A stretch of 64,000 nt of DNA, from positions 1-64,000 of the forward strand of contig CALCOY010000071.1 in NCBI GenBank assembly GCA_937897325.1, given 5' to 3'. Position numbers and translations under genes: made by a program. The notes below the pieces were generated by a model that searched no databases, was not told the origin of the DNA, and was given only the letters and a program-made list of their open reading frames with translations. Shown here in pieces: positions 1 through 8,406 of this stretch (its first letter is position 1; the number at the start of each line of letters is the position of its first letter). This DNA is from an uncultured Shimia sp. Lineage in GTDB: Bacteria > Pseudomonadota > Alphaproteobacteria > Rhodobacterales > Rhodobacteraceae.

Positions 1-142
1 ACCCGGCGTCGATGTCGAGCGCCAGCGCCTCAGGGGCGAAACTGCTGCCGTTGGTCTTGAGCGTGCAGACGTAGCCCTGTGCCATCGCAGGCCCGACAAG
101 CGCCAGACTGCAAAGCGCAGCCGCGCTCAGAATACCTTTCAT
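1..142 (-). CDS. 5' end of a secreted hypothetical protein (partial)
   Basis: An ATG at 142 opens a minus-strand frame that runs off the left edge; 47 codons are visible. The N-terminus is a clear Sec signal peptide: a Lys at position 2, a hydrophobic stretch rich in Ala and Leu, and a likely signal peptidase I site after Ala-Met-Ala (about residue 21). The mature part starts with Gln-Gly-Tyr-Val-Cys. The protein is therefore probably periplasmic or secreted. Too little is visible to name a family. It is the next minus-strand gene after soxG, but the 74-bp gap gives no evidence of co-transcription. Confidence 0.6.
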   Translation of the reverse strand, partial: MKGILSAAALCSLALVGPAMAQGYVCTLKTNGSSFAPEALALDIDAG

Positions 143-216
143 GTGCTGTCCCTCGTACCGATTCCCTGACGCCAAGGTGCAACAGTTCGCGTCAAGAGAG
201 AAGGCACTCCGCAGCG

Positions 217-777
217 TTAGCCGGTAAAGTATGCGACAGCACTGCCCGGCGCTGCCGCCGTTTTAAGCAGGTCATGGACGTACTGTGCGTGGCTGCGGAA
301 GCAGACAATCTGGAACGTTCGCGCATCGCGCATCCAGAACGCGGCAGGCACCTGCGCCAGACGGGTGCGTCGGAACATGCCTGGAACGAAAGCATCAGGC
401 GCAAGGTCAACCGGTGCGAGTTTTGCCAGAACCTCGCGCGCGTGCGTCCCTTCGACGAGGAACGTGGCGCGTGCGTCCGACACGTCCACCGCCAATGCAT
501 GGGCATCGCCAAGCGTGGCGCGCATCTTGTCGACATTCGCCTCTACGGTGTCGTAGGGGCACAGCACCAGCAACTCGTCCGGCGACATCCAGGCGATGCC
601 GCGATCCTCGACACAGTTGGCCTGTCCGCGGGCCGGCATGTCGACCGCCGCCACACCCGTGGCCGCATTCTTGACGGCCGATGTGCTCAGGTCACCGCGC
701 AGGGTGATCATGCCTTGCGCCGGCGCCTGGGTGATGTGCGCGATGTGTCCCCCCGGGTGCGTCCCAGCCTCAGACAT
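217..777 (-). CDS. soxG: sarcosine oxidase subunit gamma
   Basis: Gamma subunit (186 aa) of the cytosolic heterotetrameric sarcosine oxidase, which oxidatively demethylates sarcosine to glycine, passing the one-carbon unit to tetrahydrofolate and releasing H2O2. I recognise it from its length, from the GcvT-like pattern (a stretch near residue 20 with Gly-His-Ile-Ala, and Val-Asp-Val-Ser-Asp-Ala-Arg near residue 100) and from its place as last gene of the cluster. The ATG at 777 was chosen because it overlaps the soxA stop by 8 bp, typical translational coupling. Longer in-frame starts would add an Arg-rich non-conserved N-terminus. Confidence 0.9.
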   Translation of the reverse strand: MSEAGTHPGGHIAHITQAPAQGMITLRGDLSTSAVKNAATGVAAVDMPARGQANCVEDRGIAWMSPDELLVLCPYDTVEANVDKMRATLGDAHALAVDVSDARATFLVEGTHAREVLAKLAPVDLAPDAFVPGMFRRTRLAQVPAAFWMRDARTFQIVCFRSHAQYVHDLLKTAAAPGSAVAYFTG

Positions 778-3700
778 CCTGCTTCTCCCCTGCTGCGTCG
801 TAAAAGACCGGGCTGACGATGCGCGCCTGATAGGTCTTGCCATCGGTGCCGGGGAATTCGATCACCTCGCCCATGCGGTCGGGCCCATGATGGACCAGCC
901 CCATGGCAATCCCCTTGCCCAGGTTCGGCGAATGATAGCTGGAGGTCACGCGCCCCTGCACATTGCGCTGCCCGTTGGCATTGGTTCCATCCGCCACCGC
1001 ATAGGCCCCGTCGGGCAGCGTGCTGCCGTCCAGCGTCTCGAGACCGACCAGCTTCCAGCGATCGGGGTCGGCCATATGGCTGCGCACATGCGCGCGCTTG
1101 CCCAGATAGTCGTCCTTTTTCTTGGACAGGGCCCAGTGCAGGCCAAGGTCCTGCGGGATCACTGTCCCGTCGGTCTCGTCGCCGATCATGATGAAACCCT
1201 TTTCGGCGCGCAGGATGTGCAACGCCTCGGTGCCGTAAGGCATCACGCCAAGGCTGTCGCCGACCGCCATCAGGGCATCCCAGAACGCTTGCCCCTGGCT
1301 TGCCCTGACAGCCACCTCATAGCTCAACTCGCCCGAGAATGAGATCCGGTAGACCCGGGCGTCAAAGCCCCCGAGCGTGCCGTCTGCCCATTCCATGAAC
1401 CCCAGCGCGTCCCTGGACACATCCATGCCCCCCAGCGCCTCGAGTGCGGCGCGCGCGTTGGGGCCGACCACGGCAACCTGTGCGTATTGCTCGGTCAGGT
1501 TGGCAACATACACTTGCCAGTCCCACCACTCGGTCTGGAGCCATTCCTCCATGTGCTGGTGGATGCTGTCCGCGCCGCCCGTGGTCGTGTGGCACAGCCA
1601 TGTATCCTCGTCGATACGCGCCACGACGCCGTCATCGATCAGAAATCCGTTTTCGCCACACATCAGCCCGTAGCGGCATTTGCCTGGCTTCAGCGTGCTC
1701 ATCATGTTGGTGTAGAGCATGTCGAGGAAGCGGCCCGCATCAGGCCCCTTGACCAGCAGCTTGCCCAGCGTGGAGGCATCCAGCAGCCCGAGGTTCTCGC
1801 GCGTGTTCCTGGTCTCGCGCATCACTGCGTCATGCACGCTCTCGCCCTGACGCACATAGGCGTATGGCCTGCGCCACGCGCCAACAGGCTCCCAGTCGGC
1901 CCCGTTTGCTTCGTGCCAGTCGTGCATCGGTGTGCGGCGGATCGGCTGGAACACAGCGCCCCGCGCCTCGCCCGCAATCGCACCCATCGAAATGGGGGTG
2001 TAGGGCGGACGGAACGTCGTGGTGCCGGTCTGCGGAATGGGCTGATCAAGCGCATCAGAAAGGATCGCGAGTCCGTTGATATTGCTCAACTTCCCTTGAT
2101 CCGTCGCCATACCCAACGTGGTGTAGCGCTTGGCGTGTTCGACGCTTTCGAAGCCTTCCTGTGCGGCCAGCTGAACGTCGGACACCTTGACGTCGTTCTG
2201 GTAGTCCAGCCACGCCTTGGCGCGCAGTGTCTTTCCCGCCCCCTGCGGCATGATCCAGACTTGCGCCAGCGGGGCTTCGGATGGGCTATCCCCTTGTGGC
2301 GCATCGGTTTTCCGAGGTGTGTGCCCGGTGGCTTTGGCCGCAAGCCCGCCACACGCATGGCCATCCCCAACGATCTCATGCAGCCCGAAGTGTCCGTTGG
2401 CCGCCCCGGCGGTGCGCACGAATGCAGCACCGTCGCCGCCCACGGGTGCTTTGTGCACATCGGGGCGGAACATGGCATAGTCGCTGTCCCATTGCAGCTT
2501 GCCTCCGCAATGCGACCATAGGTGGACCACCGGGGACCAGCCACCCGACATGGCAACCACGTCGCAGCCGATCTCTTCCAGCACCGCGCCTTCGCCGGCC
2601 TGTGCGCAGACGCCAATGCCGGTGACGCGCTTGCCGCCCATCACCGATGCCACGCCGTGGCCCATCATCACCCGTATGCCGGCGGCCCTGGCCTCGGCCA
2701 TCAGCGGACTGTCTTCAGGCAAGACGCGCGCATCGAGGATGACGGGCACGTCAAGACCCGCCTTTTTCACTGCAATCGCAGTGCGATAGGCGTCATCGTT
2801 GTTGGTAACAACCGCCACGCGATCACCCGGGCTCACGCCGTAATTCACGATATAGTCGCGCACGGCACTGGCCAGCATGACCCCGGGCACGTCGTTCCCG
2901 GCAAAGCTGAGCGGACGTTCGATGGCCCCCGTCGCAGTGATCACCTGCCCCGCCTTGATGCGCCACAGACGATGCCGCGGGCCCGGCTGATCCGGCGCAT
3001 GATCCGTCAGACGCTCGTATCCCAGCACATAGCCGTGGTCGTAGACCCCCGCCCCCATCGTGCGCAGGCGCAGCGTCACATTCGGCATTTCCGTCAACTC
3101 GGACACCAATTGGTCCACGACCTTATCCACAGGCACGCCGTCCACTTGGCCGCCATCCACGGGCGCGCGCCCCCCGCCCTGGGGTGCCTGTTCGAGGCTC
3201 AGCACCCGCGCCCCGGCGTCTGCGGCGGATTTCGCAGCCATCAACCCCGCGATTCCGGCGCCGACAACCAGCACGTCACAGAATGCATAGAAGTGTTCGT
3301 AACTGTCCGCATCCCGACCCTTTGGTGCCTGGCCCAGGCCCGCCGCCTGCCGGATGAACGGCTCGTAAACATGCTTCCAGAGGGGCCGGGGGTGGATAAA
3401 CATCTTGTAGTAAAACCCGGCAGGCATGAAACGCGACAGCCGCGCGTTCAGCGCCCCCACATCGAATTCAAGGCTCGGCCAGTGATTTTGCGAGGTCGCC
3501 AGAAGACCGTCGAACAGCTCGGTCGTGGTGGCGCGCTGGTTCGGCTCGAACTTGCCCTCCACCCCGAGGTTGACCAGCGCATTGGGCTCCTCGACGCCGC
3601 TGGCGACGATCCCGCGCGGGCGGTGATACTTGAACGACCGACCGACCAGCATCTGGTCATTGGCGAGCAGAGCAGAGGCCAGCGTGTCGCCCGCGTACCC

Positions 3701-3784
3701 CTTCATCACCTTGCCGTTGAAGGTAAAGCGCATGGGCGCGTCGGTGTTGATCAGGCGGCCACCCGTGGCCAGTCGCGTGCTCAT
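770..3784 (-). CDS. soxA: sarcosine oxidase subunit alpha
   Basis: Large catalytic subunit (1004 aa) of heterotetrameric sarcosine oxidase. The first 110 residues resemble the 2Fe-2S-like fold of this family (Phe-Asn-Gly-Lys, then Gly-Asp-Thr-Leu-Ala-Ser-Ala). A dinucleotide-binding motif VVGAGIAG lies at about 173-180. The C-terminal third is a GcvT/aminomethyltransferase-like folate domain. Its usual length in the family is about 1000 aa, so it is complete. A GAGGTG ribosome binding site precedes the ATG. It is separated by 67 bp from soxD and overlaps soxG. Expected role: NAD- and folate-binding subunit working with SoxB in glycine betaine/creatine/sarcosine catabolism, a common osmolyte route in marine Roseobacters (role inferred from family). 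Confidence 0.97.
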   Translation of the reverse strand: MSTRLATGGRLINTDAPMRFTFNGKVMKGYAGDTLASALLANDQMLVGRSFKYHRPRGIVASGVEEPNALVNLGVEGKFEPNQRATTTELFDGLLATSQNHWPSLEFDVGALNARLSRFMPAGFYYKMFIHPRPLWKHVYEPFIRQAAGLGQAPKGRDADSYEHFYAFCDVLVVGAGIAGLMAAKSAADAGARVLSLEQAPQGGGRAPVDGGQVDGVPVDKVVDQLVSELTEMPNVTLRLRTMGAGVYDHGYVLGYERLTDHAPDQPGPRHRLWRIKAGQVITATGAIERPLSFAGNDVPGVMLASAVRDYIVNYGVSPGDRVAVVTNNDDAYRTAIAVKKAGLDVPVILDARVLPEDSPLMAEARAAGIRVMMGHGVASVMGGKRVTGIGVCAQAGEGAVLEEIGCDVVAMSGGWSPVVHLWSHCGGKLQWDSDYAMFRPDVHKAPVGGDGAAFVRTAGAANGHFGLHEIVGDGHACGGLAAKATGHTPRKTDAPQGDSPSEAPLAQVWIMPQGAGKTLRAKAWLDYQNDVKVSDVQLAAQEGFESVEHAKRYTTLGMATDQGKLSNINGLAILSDALDQPIPQTGTTTFRPPYTPISMGAIAGEARGAVFQPIRRTPMHDWHEANGADWEPVGAWRRPYAYVRQGESVHDAVMRETRNTRENLGLLDASTLGKLLVKGPDAGRFLDMLYTNMMSTLKPGKCRYGLMCGENGFLIDDGVVARIDEDTWLCHTTTGGADSIHQHMEEWLQTEWWDWQVYVANLTEQYAQVAVVGPNARAALEALGGMDVSRDALGFMEWADGTLGGFDARVYRISFSGELSYEVAVRASQGQAFWDALMAVGDSLGVMPYGTEALHILRAEKGFIMIGDETDGTVIPQDLGLHWALSKKKDDYLGKRAHVRSHMADPDRWKLVGLETLDGSTLPDGAYAVADGTNANGQRNVQGRVTSSYHSPNLGKGIAMGLVHHGPDRMGEVIEFPGTDGKTYQARIVSPVFYDAAGEKQDV

Positions 3785-3800
3785 GTTTGCACCTCATCGC

Positions 3801-3850
3801 GGGCCCGTGGGCCGGAGCCTCCGGCGGGGATTTTTGGTGGACGGAGACGG
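3801..3850. repeat. GC-rich intergenic repeat, copy 1
   Basis: This 50-bp stretch between soxD and soxA contains a small GC-rich inverted repeat (GGAGCCTCC) followed by GGCGGGGATTTTTGG. It resembles, loosely, the better conserved copies at 53171-53220 and 59834-59880 (hairpin followed by CCCCGGGATATTTG). Such elements are widespread at gene ends in Rhodobacteraceae; here it lies inside the sox cluster. Confidence 0.4.
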
Positions 3851-3851
3851 C

Positions 3852-4181
3852 TCATGCGATATCATTCCATGACCATCCGGGGCGCTTGGCAGTGATGGTG
3901 TCTTGCAGCGCTTGTGGCGGGCGGGTGGTCTGGGCCGGATAAGCGCCGAACAGCTCCAGCGTCACGGTGCAGCGGGCGACTTGGAACCACTTGCCGCAGC
4001 CATAAACGTGCCGCCAGCGTTCGAAATGCACGCCCTTCGGGTTTTCGCGCATGAACAGGTAGCCTTCGAATTCGGTGTCGTCCGAGCCGGGGCCATATCG
4101 GGTCAGATGCGCCTCACCACCGGCGTGGAATTCGGTTTCTTCGGCTGTGACGCCACAACAGGGACAGGTCAGGGTCAGCAT
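3852..4181 (-). CDS. soxD: sarcosine oxidase subunit delta
   Basis: Small zinc-binding delta subunit (109 aa) of heterotetrameric sarcosine oxidase. The N-terminus carries the paired-cysteine motif CPCCG at residues 6-10, and a later H-x4-CGKWF motif (about residues 57-67) supplies the rest of the metal site, as in known SoxD proteins. The ATG at 4181 is preceded by AAGGAG. The gene comes first in a soxDAG block. Unusually it is separated from soxB by about 750 bp containing two small genes and a terminator, so soxB and soxDAG may be transcribed separately here. Confidence 0.95.
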   Translation of the reverse strand: MLTLTCPCCGVTAEETEFHAGGEAHLTRYGPGSDDTEFEGYLFMRENPKGVHFERWRHVYGCGKWFQVARCTVTLELFGAYPAQTTRPPQALQDTITAKRPGWSWNDIA

Positions 4182-4211
4182 GGGCCGGCTCCTTGATGGG
4201 TGCGCACACGC

Positions 4212-4240
4212 AAAAAGGCGGGTGCCGCGAGGCACCCGCC
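4212..4240 (-). terminator. Rho-independent terminator
   Basis: On the minus strand a perfect 10-bp stem (GGCGGGTGCC / GGCACCCGCC) with a 4-nt loop is followed by five T residues. It lies 29 bp after the stop of the small membrane protein gene at 4269-4475 and 31 bp before the soxD start, so it should stop transcription entering soxD from upstream. Confidence 0.85.
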
Positions 4241-4268
4241 ATAGGCGGTTCTGGAAGGAACGGGGGTA

Positions 4269-4475
4269 TTATTCGGTTGGCACGACCGTGCCTTCGGCTG
4301 CGGGTGCAGGCGCGATCGCGTCTTGCGTCGGTGCGCCTTCGCCACCGCCCGAGCCGAGCGAGCCGACGACGGCCAGCAGCAGGATGATGGCTGCCACGAT
4401 GGCAACTGCAACCAGGATACCGCGCCCACTGACGCCGTCCCCGCGGTGAATGTTCGGGTTTGGATAGTCTGACAT
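4269..4475 (-). CDS. small single-pass membrane protein, unknown function
   Basis: Encodes 68 aa beginning Met-Ser-Asp-Tyr-Pro. A hydrophilic N-terminus of about 20 residues is followed by one strong transmembrane segment (about residues 21-42, rich in Ala, Ile, Val and Leu) and an Ala/Pro/Gly-rich tail. A good ribosome binding site (GGAGGA) precedes the ATG, and a Rho-independent terminator follows. It is divergent from the small membrane gene at 4676. I do not recognise the family. Its position within the sox cluster could mean a role there, or simply an insertion. Confidence 0.7.
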   Translation of the reverse strand: MSDYPNPNIHRGDGVSGRGILVAVAIVAAIILLLAVVGSLGSGGGEGAPTQDAIAPAPAAEGTVVPTE

Positions 4476-4675
4476 GAGTAGTCCTCCATCTTGTGTGGAG
4501 GCATCAGAACAGACTGGCACATGTCCTCAACCGGAGCCGGGCGGGCCGCACGATTCCAGCCGAGGCCAGCCGGTTTTGCGGCGGCCCATGCGCCGCGTCC
4601 CGCCGGTTTGGCGATTTTGCGTGACGACGCAGGGGTGTTCGCGGTACTGTCAACCCAAGTTGACAGGAGGATGCG

Positions 4676-4861
4676 ATGAGCAAAGAGATGGGAGCCGTAC
4701 TGGTCTTTGGCGTTCTGGCATTGGCCGCGCTGGTGATGTTCGTGATCGAGCGGCGCGCCGCGGCCAAGCGGCTGGAAGCGCGCGGGGGGCGCGAAGTGGA
4801 CGTCGCCAACCTGATTGCCTTTGGCTCGGCTGCGGGCGAAGGGAAGAAGACAAACGAGTGA
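4676..4861 (+). CDS. small membrane protein, unknown function
   Basis: Encodes 61 aa with a transmembrane segment at about residues 7-23 followed by a basic stretch (Glu-Arg-Arg-Ala-Ala-Ala-Lys-Arg), which predicts a cytoplasmic C-terminus by the positive-inside rule. CAGGAGG sits at good spacing before the ATG. It is the only plus-strand gene within the sox cluster and converges on soxB, with a perfect palindromic hairpin between the two stops. Function unknown; the composition and ribosome binding site support a real gene. Confidence 0.65.
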   Translation: MSKEMGAVLVFGVLALAALVMFVIERRAAAKRLEARGGREVDVANLIAFGSAAGEGKKTNE

Positions 4862-4866
4862 CGCTC

Positions 4867-4911
4867 CAGACTTTTTCAAAAAGTCTGACCAAAAATCCGT
4901 GTCGGGTTTTT
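4867..4911. terminator. convergent terminator hairpins
   Basis: A 10-bp perfect stem with a 1-nt centre (CAGACTTTTT / AAAAAGTCTG, 4867-4887) is followed by a second, A/T-flanked hairpin with the core CCGTGTCGG (4891-4911). Both lie between the convergent stops of the small gene ending at 4861 and soxB ending at 4927 and have T-runs in both directions, so they can serve either gene. Confidence 0.6.
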
Positions 4912-4926
4912 GCACCGGCGCGCGCA

Positions 4927-6171
4927 TCAATGCGCCACCCCTGCCGCGACGCTTTCGTCGATAAAGCGGCCCTCGCGGAACCGCTCCAGCCCGAAGGCAT
5001 CCGTGAGCGGTCCGTGGCCCTTTGCGATCAGTTCGGCCATGGCCCAGCCGGAGCCGGGGATGGCCTTGAACCCGCCGGTGCCCCAACCGCAATTGATGAA
5101 CACGCCGTCGACAGGTGTCTTGGACAGGATCGGTGAGCGATCGCCCGTCACATCCACGATCCCGCCCCATTGCCGCAACATCTTGAGCCGTGAGATCATC
5201 GGGAAGGTCTCGACCAGCGCACGCACCGTTTCCTCGATATGGTGGAACGCGCCGCGCTGGGTGTAGTTGTTGTAACCGTCCGTGCCGCCGCCGATCACCA
5301 TCTCGCCCTTGTCGGACTGGCTCATGTAGCCGTGCACCGTGTTGGCCATGACAACCACATCCATGCAGGGTTTGATCGGCTCGGAGACCAGCGCCTGCAA
5401 GGCCACTGATTCGATCGGCAGACGAAAGCCCGCCATCTCGGCCACATGGCCCGAGTGGCCCGCCACCACGATGCCCAGCTTGTCGCAGTCGATCGCCCCT
5501 TTGGAGGTGTCGACGCCCACAACCTTGCCGCCCTCGCGACGGATGGCGGTCACTTCGCATTGCTGGATCACGTCCATGCCCATGTCAGAACAGGCCCGCG
5601 CATAGCCCCAGGCCACCGCATCGTGCCGCGCCGTGCCGCCACGGGCCTGCCAGAGCCCCCCCAGCACCGGGTAGCGCGGCCCGTCGATGTTGATGATCGG
5701 CACCAGTTCCTTGACCCGTTCCGGCCCGATAAATTCGGTCGCGGCCCCTTGCCGCGCATTGGCATGCGCCGTCCGCTGATAACCGCGGACCTCGTGATGG
5801 GTCTGCGCCAGCATGATCACGCCGCGGGGGCTGAACATGACGTTGTAATTGAGATCCTGGCTCATCGTCTCGTAGAGACTGCGCGCCTTTTCATAGAGCG
5901 CGGCAGATGGGTCCTGCAGATAGTTCGAGCGGATGATCGTGGTGTTGCGGCCCGTATTGCCGCCGCCCAGCCAACCCTTTTCGAGGATCGCCACGTTCTT
6001 GATGCCGAAATTCTTGCCCAGGTGGTACGCCGTGGCCAGCCCGTGTCCGCCGGCCCCGATGATGATCACATCGTACTTCTTTTGTGGCGCGGGCGCACGC
6101 CAGGCCCGCTCCCATCCGGTGTGATACCGGGCAGCTTCGCGCGCGATGGCAAAGGCGGAATATCGTTTCAT
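4927..6171 (-). CDS. soxB: sarcosine oxidase subunit beta
   Basis: Beta subunit (414 aa) of heterotetrameric sarcosine oxidase, the flavin subunit that oxidises sarcosine. It has the D-amino-acid-oxidase fold with the motif IIIGAGGHG near residue 35, followed by the family-typical stretch Gly-Asn-Thr-Gly-Arg-Asn-Thr-Thr-Ile-Ile-Arg-Ser-Asn. The ATG at 6171 gives the conserved start Met-Lys-Arg-Tyr-Ser; upstream in-frame codons encode Cys/Arg-rich non-conserved sequence and were rejected. It is complete in length. About 200 bp separates it from the divergent ccmI, leaving room for two promoters. Confidence 0.97.
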   Translation of the reverse strand: MKRYSAFAIAREAARYHTGWERAWRAPAPQKKYDVIIIGAGGHGLATAYHLGKNFGIKNVAILEKGWLGGGNTGRNTTIIRSNYLQDPSAALYEKARSLYETMSQDLNYNVMFSPRGVIMLAQTHHEVRGYQRTAHANARQGAATEFIGPERVKELVPIINIDGPRYPVLGGLWQARGGTARHDAVAWGYARACSDMGMDVIQQCEVTAIRREGGKVVGVDTSKGAIDCDKLGIVVAGHSGHVAEMAGFRLPIESVALQALVSEPIKPCMDVVVMANTVHGYMSQSDKGEMVIGGGTDGYNNYTQRGAFHHIEETVRALVETFPMISRLKMLRQWGGIVDVTGDRSPILSKTPVDGVFINCGWGTGGFKAIPGSGWAMAELIAKGHGPLTDAFGLERFREGRFIDESVAAGVAH

Positions 6172-6376
6172 GGGCGCACGTCCATAGGCAGGAATCAAAC
6201 CGGATCGGTGTGGGGTACGGTATCGCCTTGCGCGCGACAAAACAGGCCAACTTGCGCGGCGTTTCTTCGCAGTTTTGCGACACTTCTTGGCGGGCGTGGC
6301 GCGGTGCGGCGCCCTAGCCCCTTTTGCACGGCAGGCGCAGGGGTTACATGCGATACACTGAAGGGAGGGCGCTTGC

Positions 6377-7597
6377 GTGTTGATGTTCTGGATCGTCGCT
6401 GTCGGACTGGCCGTGTTTGTCACCGCAACGCTGGCTTTGGCCATCCTGCGCCGTGCACCGGATGCACGGCCGCCTGCGGCATACGACCTTGATGTCTACC
6501 GCGACCAGCTGCGCGAGGTCGAACGGGACGTGGCCCGCAACGTGCTGTCGGAGGCGGATGCAAACCGCGTCCGCACCGAGGTGTCGCGCCGCATCCTTGC
6601 AGCCGATGCGGCGATACAGACGACCGGGCACACGACCGGACGGCGCGGCGGTGTCGTGGTCGCAGCACTCCTTGTCGCTGTTTTCGTCGGCGGCAGCTTT
6701 GGCGTTTACCTGCAAATCGGCGCGCCCGGATATGGCGATCTGGCCCTGGCCGACCGGATGGAGATGGCAGAGATCCTGCGCGCCGAACGGCCCAGCCAGG
6801 CCGAGGCCGAAGCCACGCTGGAGCGCACGCAGCCCCCAACAGATGTGCCCCCCGACGATGTCGCGCTGGTCCAACAACTGCGCGAGGCGGTCGCGCAACG
6901 GCCCGACGATCTGCAGGGCCACACGTTGCTTGCGCATTTCGAGGGCCGTCTGGGCAATTTCGATGCCGCACATGTGGCCAAGGCCCGCGTGATTGACCTG
7001 AAGGGCGAGGCCGCGACACCGCGCGACTTGTCCGAATATGCCGACTTACTGGTTCTGGCCGCGGGCGGATACGTGTCGCCCGAGGCGGAGCGCGTGCTGG
7101 AACAGGTCCTCTCGCTGGATCCGACGGACGGGACGGCGCGCTATTACTTCGGGCTGATGATGGTGCAGACCGGTCGGCCCGATACGGCCCTACAGGTCTG
7201 GGATAAGCTGCTGCGCGAGGGGCCTGCAGATGCCCCCTGGATCGACGCCATCACGGCACAGATTGAAACCACCGCGATGCGGGCCGGCGTGAACTACGCC
7301 CTGCCCGCCATCGGCACAGGGCGCGGACCGAACCAAGAGCAGATCGACGCCGCCCAAGACCTCAGCCCCGCGGAACGGATGGAGATGATCCAGGGCATGG
7401 TCGCGGGCCTGGGCGAACGATTGGCCACCGAAGGCGGACCGGTCGAGGACTGGGCACAGCTCATTTCGGCCCTGGGCGTGCTGGGCCGCATGGACGAGGC
7501 GCGCGCCATCTTGATAAATGCGCGCGAGGCGTTTGGCGAGGATCCGACCGCCGTTGATATGCTTGCCCGCGTGGCGGACCGGGTCGGTTTGGAATGA
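6377..7597 (+). CDS. ccmI: cytochrome c biogenesis protein CcmI
   Basis: Membrane-anchored chaperone (406 aa) of the System I cytochrome c maturation pathway, which holds apocytochrome c for the CcmF/H haem ligation complex. The N-terminus has a transmembrane helix (residues 4-24), then the characteristic Tyr-Asp-Leu-Asp-Val-Tyr-Arg-Asp-Gln-Leu motif and a second helix (about 92-112). The periplasmic C-terminal part is TPR-like. A GTG at 6377 is well placed after GGGAGGG; ATG at 6383 is an alternative. The stop overlaps the ruvX start by 4 bp (ATGA), so the two genes are translationally coupled. Confidence 0.9.
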   Translation: MLMFWIVAVGLAVFVTATLALAILRRAPDARPPAAYDLDVYRDQLREVERDVARNVLSEADANRVRTEVSRRILAADAAIQTTGHTTGRRGGVVVAALLVAVFVGGSFGVYLQIGAPGYGDLALADRMEMAEILRAERPSQAEAEATLERTQPPTDVPPDDVALVQQLREAVAQRPDDLQGHTLLAHFEGRLGNFDAAHVAKARVIDLKGEAATPRDLSEYADLLVLAAGGYVSPEAERVLEQVLSLDPTDGTARYYFGLMMVQTGRPDTALQVWDKLLREGPADAPWIDAITAQIETTAMRAGVNYALPAIGTGRGPNQEQIDAAQDLSPAERMEMIQGMVAGLGERLATEGGPVEDWAQLISALGVLGRMDEARAILINAREAFGEDPTAVDMLARVADRVGLE

Positions 7598-8070
7598 TCT
7601 GCCAGGACCCCGAAGAGTTCGTGGCGGCCCTGCCCGCCACCGGCGCGCTCATGGGGCTCGACCTGGGCGAAAAGACCATCGGCGTGGCCCTGTCGGACAT
7701 CATGCGCGGCGTGGCCACACCGGTCGAGACGGTGCGGCGCAAGAAATTCGGGCTGGATGCGGCACGGCTGCAGACGATCATCGCGGATCGGTCGATCAGC
7801 GGCATTGTCCTTGGCCTGCCGCGCAACATGGACGGCTCCGAAGGGCCGCGCTGCCAATCAACCCGCGCCTTTGCCCGCAACTTTGCCCAGCTCTGGGACG
7901 GCCCAATCACGTTTTGGGACGAAAGGCTCAGCACCGTGGCGGCGGAAAAGGCGCTGCTTGAGGCGGATACGACACGCAAACGTCGCGCCGAGGTGATCGA
8001 CCACGTCGCCGCAAGCTATATCCTTCAGGGACTGCTGGACAGGCTGGCAGCAATGACGAGGCAGGCATGA
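7594..8070 (+). CDS. ruvX: Holliday junction resolvase-like protein RuvX/YqgF
   Basis: RNase H-fold protein of the YqgF/RuvX family (158 aa), implicated in processing the 5' end of pre-16S rRNA and formerly annotated as a Holliday junction resolvase. The hallmark GLDLGEKTIGVALSD is at about residues 21-35. The Ile-Val-Leu-Gly-Leu-Pro-Arg-Asn-Met-Asp-Gly-Ser motif follows at about 70-81, and the Asp-Glu-Arg-Leu-Ser-Thr motif at about 108. Starts inside the ccmI stop and overlaps the next gene by 4 bp, giving a tight three-gene operon. Confidence 0.92.
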   Translation: MICQDPEEFVAALPATGALMGLDLGEKTIGVALSDIMRGVATPVETVRRKKFGLDAARLQTIIADRSISGIVLGLPRNMDGSEGPRCQSTRAFARNFAQLWDGPITFWDERLSTVAAEKALLEADTTRKRRAEVIDHVAASYILQGLLDRLAAMTRQA

Positions 8071-8303
8071 GCAACACGCCCCCCCTTTGGCAGCGCAACG
8101 AGATCGAAAGCCCGTGCGTGAAGATCTGCGTGATCCACCCCGAGACGCGGTTGTGCACCGGCTGCGCCCGCTCGATCGAGGAGATCGGCGGCTGGAGCCG
8201 TATGACCCCCGAGGCGCGCCGCGCCGTGATGGACGAATTGCCCGCGCGCGACGCAGCGCCCAAGGTGCGACGGGGCGGACGGGCCGCGCGCCTGGCCCGC
8301 TAG
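8067..8303 (+). CDS. DUF1289 small cysteine-containing protein
   Basis: Encodes 78 aa matching the DUF1289 pattern: Ser-Pro-Cys-Val-Lys-Ile-Cys near residue 15, then Cys-Thr-Gly-Cys-Ala-Arg near residue 28, with the conserved Trp after it (Gly-Gly-Trp-Ser-Arg-Met). The four cysteines suggest a metal or Fe-S site. The C-terminus is Arg-rich. Function is unknown for the family. It is the last gene of the ccmI-ruvX operon and ends directly before a block of hairpins. Confidence 0.88.
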   Translation: MSNTPPLWQRNEIESPCVKICVIHPETRLCTGCARSIEEIGGWSRMTPEARRAVMDELPARDAAPKVRRGGRAARLAR

Positions 8304-8304
8304 G

Positions 8305-8406
8305 CGGAATGCCACACGCATTCCGGCAGGTTTTCGACGCGAAAACCGGGACGGATGGCACCGGAAACCGCGTCGGTTTCCAGCCGTTTTCCGTGTCGGA
8401 AAACGG
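8305..8406. terminator. four consecutive hairpins between convergent genes
   Basis: Four separate perfect inverted repeats follow one another: CGGAATGC/GCATTCCG (8305-8325), GGTTTTCG/CGAAAACC (8329-8347), GGAAACC/GGTTTCC (8363-8381) and CCGTTTTCC/GGAAAACGG (8384-8406). Loops are 3-5 nt. They fill almost the whole gap between the DUF1289 stop and the stop of the convergent dioxygenase gene. Each stem reads as a stem on both strands, so the block likely acts as a bidirectional terminator or RNA 3'-end stabiliser. Confidence 0.75.

Noticed and set aside
2522-3895. A 457-codon plus-strand frame opposite soxA
   Set aside because: His/Arg/Pro-rich antisense shadow of a clearly conserved gene in GC-rich DNA, without family features.
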